Below are positions 7,364-15,313 of a stretch of DNA of 21,738 bases, piece by piece. The notes beneath the pieces are model-generated. The model had not been told where the DNA came from, searched no databases, and was given only the letters and a program-made list of their open reading frames with translations. Every line of letters starts with the position of its first letter. Within the stretch, counting starts at the first letter, position 1. Made by a program: the position numbers and the translations under genes. The stretch is from CAJXCL01 sp036011265. Its GTDB lineage: Bacteria > Nitrospinota > Nitrospinia > CAJXCL01. The DNA is taken from contig DASCNB010000204.1 in NCBI GenBank assembly GCA_036011265.1, positions 1-21,738 on the forward strand. The letters run 5' to 3'.

Positions 7364-10300
7364 ATGAGCAAACAAAATAAGCTTCTACTAATCAGTTTAT
7401 TAAGCATTGGCATTAGCAGCTATAGCGGTGCTGCTGGGCAAAGTCTGCAAGGTAAAAACCCTAGTCCATCAAGTGTGGCTTCAGCAGCATTTAGTCATAA
7501 TGACCTATCAGCCAGTGTTAATGCTCGTACAGGTACGCCTAATTTAAGTCACAAGTTAGCCCATATCTCTTCACACGGACTAAGTAAGACATTTACTTTA
7601 AGCCTTAACTATAGCCCCAGTGTGATCAGTGCTGACAATCCTTATTATGTCTCCGATCATTGGGTTTATGCATTACCATATGTGAAGAAGAATGTTTTGT
7701 ATACTGGCATAGGCCAGGCTTATTACTACAATGGCTTAGAAACACTACCCTCTGGTCGTAGTCTTTTGCAGTTTAAATACGATCATGCCTATGACGGGCG
7801 CATTACCACCTCAGCCAGGGTTTATGCTGCAAACTTGCCTGATATGAAAGTAGAAAGTAAATCTGGCATGATTCAACATTTTCATCACTCTGGCTTTGCC
7901 AATGGCAGAGATCCTAATCCAAATTCTCCTTATCTCGTACTGAGAAAAATTGTTTATCCTAAAGGCTATAAAGTTTGGTTCAATTATCACTGCTCCCAAA
8001 CAGGCAATAAGTGTCGTTTAGTGAGGATCAACGATAATTTAGATAATAAGATTACTATTAATAAGCAGACTGACTCTTTGACAGTAAGTTCTACATTACA
8101 AGGCAGTCGTAATGTCGAAAGTGTTGTCACGCTTAATATTAAACCTGATGCATCGTCAATAAAGCTATCAGCTAAACTAAAAAGTATAGAGACTCAAGGC
8201 GGTCGTACAGCTAAGTTTTCTTATTACTCCAAAGGCATGACAAATGCTCCTATCGTTGGCGGTGGCTTAATAAAATCTATTACGACTGAACCTACAGGAG
8301 AATTTTATGGCATTAGTTATGGCAAGATGCACGTCAAGCAAAGTGCTGCGCCAGGCTATTATCTTATTCCTGTAGTGTCTGAAATATGTAGTGTACCCGT
8401 TGCCAATGCCGGTTATATTAAAACCACTTACCAATATGGTGGCCCAGGGCATAGTCCTGAAGGCGAAGCTGACTGTGGTAATCTACACATGACCAATAAA
8501 GGCCCAATGTTTTCGAAACACAATTATACTGGCTATAATGACTATTTATTAACGGCAGATAATGATGGGCTATTCTCAAGCACACAACCTAGTCAATACG
8601 TTTATCATGTCAATATTACAAAATCGACCAGTCTGGGTACGCATCCAATAACAGTGACTCAGTATTATGATAATTATCATCGACTGCTAAATAGCGCACT
8701 TAAACAAGGCATACATGAAAAACAAGTCGCATATAGTTATTCGAATGAATATACGCCAGTATTTGGCGAAATTATCAATGGCGTATATGATATAAGTGCC
8801 AATAATAATGGTAATCACCTACACACTCCTACACATAGCAATAACCATCCTAAATCGCCTATCTATGATTTAGCTAAATATATTAAAACACAAATCAAAG
8901 ACACTGCGAATGGGCTTACATTTAACAGTTCGGTTGTAAAACAATATGACGAAGCGCATGGCCAGCTACTTCAATCAACTGCTATGCCCGCTAACGTTAC
9001 CAGGCAGATTACCTATGATACTGTCCATGTGTATGCAGATGTGCCATCAATCCCTAAAATAATAAAACATATCACCAGTGGTGGTACCTTTACTACCGTT
9101 AATACAATATCACGAATGAATGCTAAAACCTTAAAGATTGCTCATGGTGCCATCGTCGATTCAAGTGCGCAAACAGTTTCCTATTTTGTAATTACCGATC
9201 GCACAAAATATTATCAACCGAGTCAAACACCTGTTAAAGGACTTGATCTTACAGGTTGGCATCAAATACCTTCTGGCGCTTATGGTTGGCCACTAACCAG
9301 AACCAGCTATAGCTGGGGAGATGGTAGTGATGAGCGACCTTATCCTTATATGTATAGCCAAACATTATCTTATCCAAAAGACTCACCTTACTATATCGAT
9401 GATAACCTCATGACGGTGAAGACCAATGCTGGTACACTATCATTACCACAATCTAATAGCAGTGTGATGAGTTATGACTATCAAGAAAATTCTATGGGGC
9501 ATACGCATAGTGTGACGAAGACTAAAGTCAGTAGCTTAGGGCCTGATAGTAACACACAACACAATATTACCACAACGCGCACCTATGATAGTAGTTCCGG
9601 GCTAATGGTTGGTTCTGTTCGTCAGATACAGACTGATGCAGGGGTGGGTAGCTTAAGCAAGTTTAGAGAATATGACACGTTAGGACGTGTCATTAGTAAA
9701 CAAAGTGTCGTCAGTGTCCCGGGTGAAAGTGCTCTAAGTGGTAATATAGTCAGTAATCTCAGTTACCAATATAGCATCTCTCCTGTTTATATAAGCACAT
9801 TTCGACAAAATCTGTTAACGGGCTATACCCACTTAACGGAGCATGCAACTGGTAGTAATGGCATAGCCACTAGCAATTATGACAATGCCTTTGGTGAAGA
9901 CAGTCAGGGCCAATATTGTACGGAGCAATATGGTACTCTGCTGTGTAAAATCAGCACAGTTAATAAGAATATTTTAGGCCAAACCACTACTACGACCAGT
10001 TATAATTCCGCAGCAAGTGATATTAATGGCACCACGTCCTATAGTACCAAGAAAGCATACGATGATTATGGTCGCTTAAGCACAATCAAGCATATTGATG
10101 GCACTCAAAGACATATTGTTTATGCCGATATATGGAGAAACCCCAATTTATATACAGCTGATAATGGTGCAAAAACACCGATTAACAAACTTGAAGGCTA
10201 TAAAGTAAGATTGACAGCGCATCATCTTAAACCGAAAGCAACCAGTAGCGACGATGACGCTGTTATCTCTGGACCGATCAGTATAGTGGAAACCAGTCTT

Positions 10301-13300
10301 AAAACAGGCCATAAGCTAGCAGTCTATGTAGTACCTTATCCTGACCCAATGGGCGATAGTTTGACAAGGAACGTCGCCAGCTATTGCCCACCAGCTACCG
10401 GTATTACCACAAAGTGCTTAAAAGCATTAATAGCAAACAATGTCTTCTACCGTAAAACCACTTACACATATAATGAATTAGATAAACAGGTGAAACATAC
10501 TTCTATTGCTCCGAATGCGCCAAGTTATGATGAAAATAACTTAATCAGCACGCATTATACTTATAATGCTTTAGGGGACCATATTGCCCATACCGGGCCT
10601 GCCAGTGAGAAAGGCCAAGTAGATAATCGCACAATCCATACACGTTATAACGTATTGGGTCAACGCATCTGTATGGCGATGCAAGAAGGTGATGGCATCA
10701 ATGCTTGTAATCCTTCACAAAAAGGTGATGGTAACGGACTAGGTGAAGCGTTATTATTAGGTACGCAAAGCTTTGATGCCGCAGGCGATATGATTGCCTT
10801 ACATAATGGTGCCGGTGAGCGAGTTAGTGCCAATACCTATGATATTGACGGTAGTCCTAAAGTGAATATTGATGTGATGGGTCAACAAACCCATGCGCAA
10901 TACAATGTAAAAGGATTATTATCACAAACCAGTATTGTAGGTAGTATAGAACCCGATGCGCAAAGCTTTGCTACAACTAAGCCTTGGCTGTATCAGTACG
11001 ATGATGCCACTAATCGCCTACAATCGACAACACAAGGTCAGTATAAAACCAGTTATGCTTACTATACTGGTGGTCATACGAAAAAAGTTGATTACTTAAA
11101 CCCGCATACTGAGACAACCTATAGCTTAAAATACCAATATGACCCTTCTACTGCCAAAACCACGAAGGTAGCTGATAACAATGGGTATTTACGCTATTGG
11201 GATAGTCAATATGGCCTAGCTCAAATCGAATATTATAACCGAAGTACTACACCTATATTGACTCTTCAGAAGCACTACAATGCCCTTGGCCAACTAGAGG
11301 CAGTGACACGCAATGCCGGCTATAACACGTATTATCGTTATAGTCCTTATGGTCTTACTGCAGAGATTAGCATTGGCCCAGACAAAGCACAGCCATTATT
11401 AACTTATCAATATCGCTATACAGCAACAGGTAATCCAATGGAGATTAATGCTGAATTCTATATCGCCAAATCGCATGGTAATGCCACTTATCGATATCAT
11501 TATAATAATAAAAACCAGCTTACAGGATTTACTATTAAAGCCAGTACTATGGCGTTGTATCCTAAGAATGCCTTCGGTACGGCGATTATAGGGCAAAAAT
11601 ACAGTTATGGCATGAATGATAACATCAAGACTGTCAAAACCTTGTTCTGTAAGAAAAGTGAGAAATTAATACCTGTGTCGCCCTGTGGTCCGAAAGACGA
11701 GGCCCCTTATGATTTTGCGACCTACCAATATGATAGTAATTATCCGGAAAGATTAGTCAATGTAACTCATAAAGGTAATTACCACTATGAACAAGAACTA
11801 CAACATTTGTATCAAAACCCGTTTAGTTATTATAAAAATGGTCAGATTAAAACAGATACACAGGGGGGCAAATATACCTATAATAATGCTAATCAATTAA
11901 TTCAATATCAATCGAGTTTAACGCGCGCTAAACCCGTCACCGTAAATTATGATTACAATGCTCACGGATTAGTCGCAAGAGAGACGTCAACATTAGCGGG
12001 TGTACACAACTCGATAAATGGTATACCCGTCGATTATTACTATGATCATAGTAAACTTGTAGCCCAATCACAAGGCGATAACCATGGCTACTACTTAGCA
12101 GGTATCGCCAATATTATCAATAGTAATAATACTAGTGTTGTCGAACATCTTTATGGAGCAGCGCAGGGCAGTATTGTCGCAACCAGTCGTGATATCAATC
12201 ATATTCATCAGATCACGCACCAATACAACTATACGCCGTACGGTATACAAAGCGATGTATTTGAACCTATTAATGCTAAACAACAAGATCATTATCAGAT
12301 TGAAAACAACCGTAAGGTATTGGATATCGTCAATAATAGCTTTAGCTATACCGGCCAACAGCGAGACTCAAGCACGCGTTATATGATGTTAGGAGATATT
12401 AGAAACTATGATCCAAACCTTGGCCGCTTTATTCAACATGACAGTATGAATCCGTTTAGCAAACATCATACCTATGACCCCTATGCCTATGCTAGAGCCA
12501 ATTCAATGATATTCGTTGACACCTCTGGACATTTCCCTGAATGGGCATCTTACCTTCTAGGTGGTATAGGCCTTGTGGCTTCAATTGCGGCAACTGTTGC
12601 CACAGTAGGCGCTACTGCCGGATTAATAGGTGCCGATGTCACCGCAACAGCTGGCGCAATAGCTAGCACAGCGGTAGCTGGTGTTGGTTCTGCTTCTGGC
12701 TTAGCATCAGCATCAACAGGAATTGCTGCCACGGCTGAAGCTGAAAAAGGGAATAAAGGATTAGCCCAAAAACTCAACTATGCGTCTTTGGGCACTGGCA
12801 TAGGCGCTTCTGTGTTGGACATAGGCGTAGCCACTTATGCCGGAATAAATGTTACAACAACATTTGGTAAGGTTGCTGCCGGGATTGGCGTAACAGGTGG
12901 TTTTGTCGGCACTGCTGCAAATTCATTTAGTCTTATTGCCATGAAACACAACAGTGAAAAATGGGCCAAAATTTCTCAAGGAATAGGGTTTGCCGCAGCA
13001 GCTTTTCAATTTGCGGGGTATGTGTCAGCATATCACGCCACATTTGCTGAGATGGCTAATATGACTGGCGAACAACGTAGGCTTTGGTTTCCCAGGGGCA
13101 TAGGCGGCCGAGATAATGATAACAATGATAATGACATTGAAATGAATCTTCTTCTTCCTGAGAGAGACGATGAGAATTCATCACAAGGTAGCACTAGACC
13201 CTCGATCAATGATCCAGCATCACATACCAATATTAGACCACCGTCTGAGCAAGAAGCTTCTTCTAATAGATCGCCAACACCTACCTCAAGCAACCCAATC

Positions 13301-13366
13301 GACACTTACATGCAAAATGTGTTAGATACTGTAATGGTGGGGCCATGGAGACCATCCCTACCTTAG
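7364..13366 (+). CDS. Secreted RHS/YD-repeat protein with variable C-terminal domain
   Basis: 2000-aa RHS-repeat protein. The frame is open from 7271, but the ATG at 7364 is preferred: GGAG lies seven bases upstream and a Sec signal peptide follows (MSKQNKLLLISLLSIGIS..., cleavage near residue 25). The N-terminal part (VNARTGTPNLSHKLAHI, LSLNYSPS) is like the opening of secreted RHS/Tc-type shells. YD repeats run from about residue 900 to 1700 (YDDYGRLSTI, YNALGDHIAHTG, YNVLGQRI, YNALGQLEAV, YRYSPYGLTAEI). The core ends with DPNLGRFIQHDS...YDPYAYARANSMIFVDTSGHF near residue 1720. The last 275 residues hold Gly/Ala-rich hydrophobic stretches and then an acidic, Ser/Pro/Asn-rich tail. No known toxin motif or immunity gene is seen. 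Such shells usually enclose a C-terminal effector; here that is inference. Confidence 0.9.
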   Translation: MSKQNKLLLISLLSIGISSYSGAAGQSLQGKNPSPSSVASAAFSHNDLSASVNARTGTPNLSHKLAHISSHGLSKTFTLSLNYSPSVISADNPYYVSDHWVYALPYVKKNVLYTGIGQAYYYNGLETLPSGRSLLQFKYDHAYDGRITTSARVYAANLPDMKVESKSGMIQHFHHSGFANGRDPNPNSPYLVLRKIVYPKGYKVWFNYHCSQTGNKCRLVRINDNLDNKITINKQTDSLTVSSTLQGSRNVESVVTLNIKPDASSIKLSAKLKSIETQGGRTAKFSYYSKGMTNAPIVGGGLIKSITTEPTGEFYGISYGKMHVKQSAAPGYYLIPVVSEICSVPVANAGYIKTTYQYGGPGHSPEGEADCGNLHMTNKGPMFSKHNYTGYNDYLLTADNDGLFSSTQPSQYVYHVNITKSTSLGTHPITVTQYYDNYHRLLNSALKQGIHEKQVAYSYSNEYTPVFGEIINGVYDISANNNGNHLHTPTHSNNHPKSPIYDLAKYIKTQIKDTANGLTFNSSVVKQYDEAHGQLLQSTAMPANVTRQITYDTVHVYADVPSIPKIIKHITSGGTFTTVNTISRMNAKTLKIAHGAIVDSSAQTVSYFVITDRTKYYQPSQTPVKGLDLTGWHQIPSGAYGWPLTRTSYSWGDGSDERPYPYMYSQTLSYPKDSPYYIDDNLMTVKTNAGTLSLPQSNSSVMSYDYQENSMGHTHSVTKTKVSSLGPDSNTQHNITTTRTYDSSSGLMVGSVRQIQTDAGVGSLSKFREYDTLGRVISKQSVVSVPGESALSGNIVSNLSYQYSISPVYISTFRQNLLTGYTHLTEHATGSNGIATSNYDNAFGEDSQGQYCTEQYGTLLCKISTVNKNILGQTTTTTSYNSAASDINGTTSYSTKKAYDDYGRLSTIKHIDGTQRHIVYADIWRNPNLYTADNGAKTPINKLEGYKVRLTAHHLKPKATSSDDDAVISGPISIVETSLKTGHKLAVYVVPYPDPMGDSLTRNVASYCPPATGITTKCLKALIANNVFYRKTTYTYNELDKQVKHTSIAPNAPSYDENNLISTHYTYNALGDHIAHTGPASEKGQVDNRTIHTRYNVLGQRICMAMQEGDGINACNPSQKGDGNGLGEALLLGTQSFDAAGDMIALHNGAGERVSANTYDIDGSPKVNIDVMGQQTHAQYNVKGLLSQTSIVGSIEPDAQSFATTKPWLYQYDDATNRLQSTTQGQYKTSYAYYTGGHTKKVDYLNPHTETTYSLKYQYDPSTAKTTKVADNNGYLRYWDSQYGLAQIEYYNRSTTPILTLQKHYNALGQLEAVTRNAGYNTYYRYSPYGLTAEISIGPDKAQPLLTYQYRYTATGNPMEINAEFYIAKSHGNATYRYHYNNKNQLTGFTIKASTMALYPKNAFGTAIIGQKYSYGMNDNIKTVKTLFCKKSEKLIPVSPCGPKDEAPYDFATYQYDSNYPERLVNVTHKGNYHYEQELQHLYQNPFSYYKNGQIKTDTQGGKYTYNNANQLIQYQSSLTRAKPVTVNYDYNAHGLVARETSTLAGVHNSINGIPVDYYYDHSKLVAQSQGDNHGYYLAGIANIINSNNTSVVEHLYGAAQGSIVATSRDINHIHQITHQYNYTPYGIQSDVFEPINAKQQDHYQIENNRKVLDIVNNSFSYTGQQRDSSTRYMMLGDIRNYDPNLGRFIQHDSMNPFSKHHTYDPYAYARANSMIFVDTSGHFPEWASYLLGGIGLVASIAATVATVGATAGLIGADVTATAGAIASTAVAGVGSASGLASASTGIAATAEAEKGNKGLAQKLNYASLGTGIGASVLDIGVATYAGINVTTTFGKVAAGIGVTGGFVGTAANSFSLIAMKHNSEKWAKISQGIGFAAAAFQFAGYVSAYHATFAEMANMTGEQRRLWFPRGIGGRDNDNNDNDIEMNLLLPERDDENSSQGSTRPSINDPASHTNIRPPSEQEASSNRSPTPTSSNPIDTYMQNVLDTVMVGPWRPSLP

Positions 13367-13429
13367 TTGAAATACGATAGGCCCCCTTATTTTTGATATG
13401 GCCTTCACCACAAGTCCGCCGCTAGTAAA

Positions 13430-13460
13430 GGGATCAAGTCTGCTCTTGACTCATAAGCAT
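13430..13460 (+). repeat. RAYT element left-end palindrome
   Basis: GGGATCAAGTCTGCTCTTGA contains TCAAG and its complement CTTGA. It lies about 50 nt before the decayed RAYT start. Its outer part (AGGxxTCAAGT) is the inverse of the ACTTGACCTC sequence at 5888-5897 that closes the left RAYT remnant, as expected for the two ends of one element family. Confidence 0.45.
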
Positions 13461-13480
13461 AGGGATGATATCTTTGTTTT

Positions 13481-13973
13481 ATTACAAGACCACTTAGAAT
13501 ACAATACAGGAGCCTGGTATCATGTGATTAACCGGGGGAGACGAGGGGAAAACGTTTTTTCAACAAAAGAGGACTATATTGCTTTTGAGAAAGTCCTAAA
13601 AGAAGCGGTATCGATATGGAATATAAATATAACTGCTTACTGTTTAATGCCCAACCATTATCACATTTTACTTCAGACTCCTGAATGAAATCTTTCCAGA
13701 AGTATGAGGCATATAAATGGAGTTTTCACGCAATGTCATAACCGTAGACATAGGCAAGACAGGCAGTTATTCCGAGGACGGTACAAATCTATTTTAGTAG
13801 ATGGTGATAATTATCTTTGTTGTCTCTTAGGTTGTATTCACCGCAATCCATTAAGAGTAGGATTGGTTGTTAGATTAAACGATTATCCCTGGAGCAGCCA
13901 CAAGGGGTACCTTTCAGAGTCCAACACAAAAAGTCTACGAAGAAATACAATCTGCCATCAAAAGAAGCTTTAA
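13481..13973 (+). pseudogene. Broken RAYT (REP-associated tyrosine transposase), N-terminal part
   Basis: Fragment of a Y1/HUH transposase (TnpA_REP, COG1943). A decayed start ATTACAAGACCACTTAGA (13481-13498, compare the usual MARPLR) is followed by a frame change, then GAWYHVINRGRRGENVF and the HUH motif in LMPNHYHILLQTPE. An in-frame TGA (13686-13688) falls where the family has Gly. The same frame resumes with NLSRSMRHINGVFTQ, LFRGRYKSILVDGDNY and IHRNPLRVGLV, ending at PWSSHKGYLS. The usual catalytic Tyr just before IHxNP is Cys here (TGT, 13833-13835). The frame opened from 13398 includes the element's end sequence and is unlikely to be the real start. The DnaA-like C-terminal domain is absent. 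Non-functional. Confidence 0.85.
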
Positions 13974-13980
13974 TTTATAG
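13921..13980 (+). pseudogene. Possible C-terminal scrap of a second larC
   Basis: In the frame ending at TAG 13978 the sequence reads PTQKVYEEIQSAIKRSFNL. The intact LarC ends PIKKVYEEIQKTVSKIFNH. The two share 10 of 19 residues, about 38 of 60 bases, and the stop at the same place, with many changes at third codon positions. The segment follows directly after the truncated RAYT. The alternative is chance similarity, since it is short; no further larC sequence is visible upstream. Confidence 0.4.
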
Positions 13981-13994
13981 CCCAATAATTGCCG

Positions 13995-14051
13995 ACAATA
14001 TTGTAATTGTATAAATTTTTTATATACAATATTAAGCAGTTTGATGCTTAA
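13995..14051 (+). promoter_or_regulatory. Cluster of palindromes, candidate operator of the toxin-antitoxin pair
   Basis: Three inverted repeats lie upstream of the antitoxin gene: a perfect palindrome ACAATATTGT (13995-14004); ATTGTATA (14006-14013) with TATACAAT (14023-14030) and a 9-nt spacer; and TTAAGCA (14032-14038) with TGCTTAA (14045-14051) and a 6-nt loop. Phd/YefM antitoxins bind palindromes at their own promoters, so these are natural operator candidates. Confidence 0.5.
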
Positions 14052-14059
14052 CATTGAAT

Positions 14060-14087
14060 TTGACAACCGGTCTTAATTTGATACCAT
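14060..14087 (+). promoter_or_regulatory. Candidate promoter of the toxin-antitoxin operon
   Basis: TTGACA (14060-14065) is a perfect -35 box, followed after 16 nt by TACCAT (14082-14087) as a moderate -10. The ATG is 22 nt further on, with GGAGGG (14097-14102) as a strong ribosome-binding site. Confidence 0.5.
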
Positions 14088-14109
14088 AAAAAGACTGGAG
14101 GGTATAATC

Positions 14110-14391
14110 ATGAACATTTCTACCGATATAAAACCTGTGACTTTTCTTAAATCACGAGCGGCAGATTTATTAAAGCAAATCAATGAAACACATCGTCCTG
14201 TTATAATAACTCAAAATGGGGAGCCTAAAGCTGTATTGCAAGATCCTGAGAGTTATCAAAGCATGCGTAATGCCATAGGAATTTTAAAACTAATTTCTCA
14301 GGGGGAAGAAGATATAAAAAACAAAAGAACAAAAACTCAAGATAAAGTGTTTGAAGATATTGAAAATATGCTTAAAGTAAAAGGTAAATGA
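14110..14391 (+). CDS. Phd/YefM family antitoxin
   Basis: 93-aa antitoxin. The N-terminal DNA-binding fold is recognisable from MNISTDIKPVTFLKSRAADLLKQI and the conserved RPVIITQNGEPKAVLQDPESY (about residues 29-49). The charged C-terminal half (KNKRTKTQDKVFEDIENML) would be the flexible part that wraps and neutralises the toxin. A strong GGAGGG lies seven bases before the ATG. Its stop overlaps the toxin start in ATGA, a classic coupled arrangement. It is likely self-regulated, with the toxin as co-repressor, through the palindromes just upstream. Confidence 0.92.
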   Translation: MNISTDIKPVTFLKSRAADLLKQINETHRPVIITQNGEPKAVLQDPESYQSMRNAIGILKLISQGEEDIKNKRTKTQDKVFEDIENMLKVKGK

Positions 14392-14717
14392 AGAAAAGGT
14401 ATGAAGTCATATGGTCTGATATAGCCGAAAAAGACTTCACACACATTATTGAATATATCGCTGTTGACAGCCCTCATAACGCATTAAAGATATTAAGGAA
14501 AATAAAAGAAAAAGCTTCGAATCTTTATCTCTCGCCAAAACGAGGTCGTATTGTGCCGGAATTACAAGATCAGGGCATCTTACTCTATCGTGAATTAATC
14601 ATCCCTCCCTGGAGAATTATATACAGGGTGTCAGAAAAAGCCGTATATGTTTTATCAGTGCTTGATTCTCGCCAAAATATCGAAGATATCCTATTAAAAA
14701 GACTTACAAATTCTTAA
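14388..14717 (+). CDS. RelE/ParE family toxin
   Basis: 109-aa toxin of the RelE/ParE superfamily. Seen: MKKRYEVIWSDIAEKDFTHIIEYIA at the N-terminus (the alpha-helical hairpin begins here), RGRIVPELQ in the middle, and the conserved C-terminal strands YRELIIPPWRIIYRV and VYVLSVLDSRQNIEDILLKRL. The latter is closest to ParE-like plasmid-stabilisation proteins, so the target (gyrase or ribosome-bound mRNA) cannot be settled from sequence. It overlaps the antitoxin by 4 nt. The pair appears intact. Confidence 0.9.
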   Translation: MKKRYEVIWSDIAEKDFTHIIEYIAVDSPHNALKILRKIKEKASNLYLSPKRGRIVPELQDQGILLYRELIIPPWRIIYRVSEKAVYVLSVLDSRQNIEDILLKRLTNS

Positions 14718-14734
14718 ATATAAAACTGCTAATT

Positions 14735-15184
14735 ATGAAAAAAAGAATTCTTTGTTTTTTGTTGTTTTTAGTTTTCTCCGGGGTTGTTGCGGAATCAGGG
14801 TTTTCCGATAACGACAACAATGGCAATACAGTCAAAAAAAAATCTCCTGAAATATCGAATTTAAAGGTAGAACCATTATCCGGTGGACATGGGACAGTTA
14901 TCAACATAACCCTCGAGATACATGATCTACAAGGTCTAGAAAATATACAGAAAGAGCTATATCAAATACGTGAAGGAATAGAGCCTATTGTGTTGCTGCT
15001 TTATGATGACGGGACTCATGGTGATACATTAGCCAACGATAACATTTTTTATGCAGAGACAATAGTTCCAAAAACCGCCGCAAAAGGCGTTCATGAGTTT
15101 CATCTGTTTGTACTGGATAAGGATAGTAACAAAAGTAATACACTAACTTATAAATTTACAGTTAGCGAACTTCTTGAAGTTTGA
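14735..15184 (+). CDS. Exported protein with an Ig-like domain
   Basis: 149-aa protein with a clear Sec signal peptide (MKKRILCFLLFLVFSGVVAE, cleavage around residue 19-24). A short polar linker leads into one beta-rich domain: SPEISNLKVEPLSGGHGTVI, LLLYDDGTHGDTLANDNIFY, then GVHEFHLFVLDKDSNKSN. The Asp-rich DDGTHGDTLANDNIF loop resembles calcium-binding loops in choice-of-anchor X/Ig-like domains of periplasmic or surface proteins. There is no lipobox or C-terminal anchor. It starts 17 nt after the toxin stop with no Shine-Dalgarno, so it may be read from the same transcript, but a functional link to the toxin-antitoxin pair is unlikely. Exact role unknown. Confidence 0.75.
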   Translation: MKKRILCFLLFLVFSGVVAESGFSDNDNNGNTVKKKSPEISNLKVEPLSGGHGTVINITLEIHDLQGLENIQKELYQIREGIEPIVLLLYDDGTHGDTLANDNIFYAETIVPKTAAKGVHEFHLFVLDKDSNKSNTLTYKFTVSELLEV

Positions 15185-15190
15185 AAAATA

Positions 15191-15294
15191 AAGCGGAAAG
15201 TTGCCGCAACACAATTCGGTAAGGAAAACCGAATTGGACGGTTTCCGAAGGAAAGCCGCCCGAAGGGTTGAGCCTATTGATGGCTGATAATCAA
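15191..15294 (+). repeat. Dispersed structured repeat, copy B (leader of prpD)
   Basis: The 55-nt core (15218-15272) is identical to copy A (2308-2362). Hairpins: GCGG/CCGC (15193-15207), a 7-bp ATTCGGT/ACCGAAT, the CGGTTTCC/GGAAAGCCG stem, and AGCC/GGCT (15271-15285), a slightly shifted version of GGCC/GGCC in copy A. The downstream block of copies A and C is missing. The copy ends about 5 nt before the GGAGG ribosome-binding site of prpD and would therefore form its 5' leader. Confidence 0.85.
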
Positions 15295-15313
15295 ATTTGG
15301 AGGTTTTTTTATT

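Noticed and set aside
12550..12777. Antisense ORF within the RHS gene, Ala/Val-rich
   Set aside because: It is the mirror of the Gly/Ala-rich hydrophobic stretch in the real frame and has no ribosome-binding site.
13339..13390. Terminator after the RHS gene (GGGGCC and GGCCCC arms followed by a T-rich stretch)
   Set aside because: The loop would be about 35 nt, the left arm is inside the coding region and the T-run is interrupted; too weak to list.
13686..13688. TGA read as glycine (a recoded genetic code, as in Gracilibacteria/SR1)
   Set aside because: TGA ends intact genes in this window, including the ahbD-like gene, prpD and the antitoxin gene, and other long genes contain no in-frame TGA. 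The RAYT also carries a frame change and a lost catalytic Tyr, so a plain nonsense mutation is simpler.
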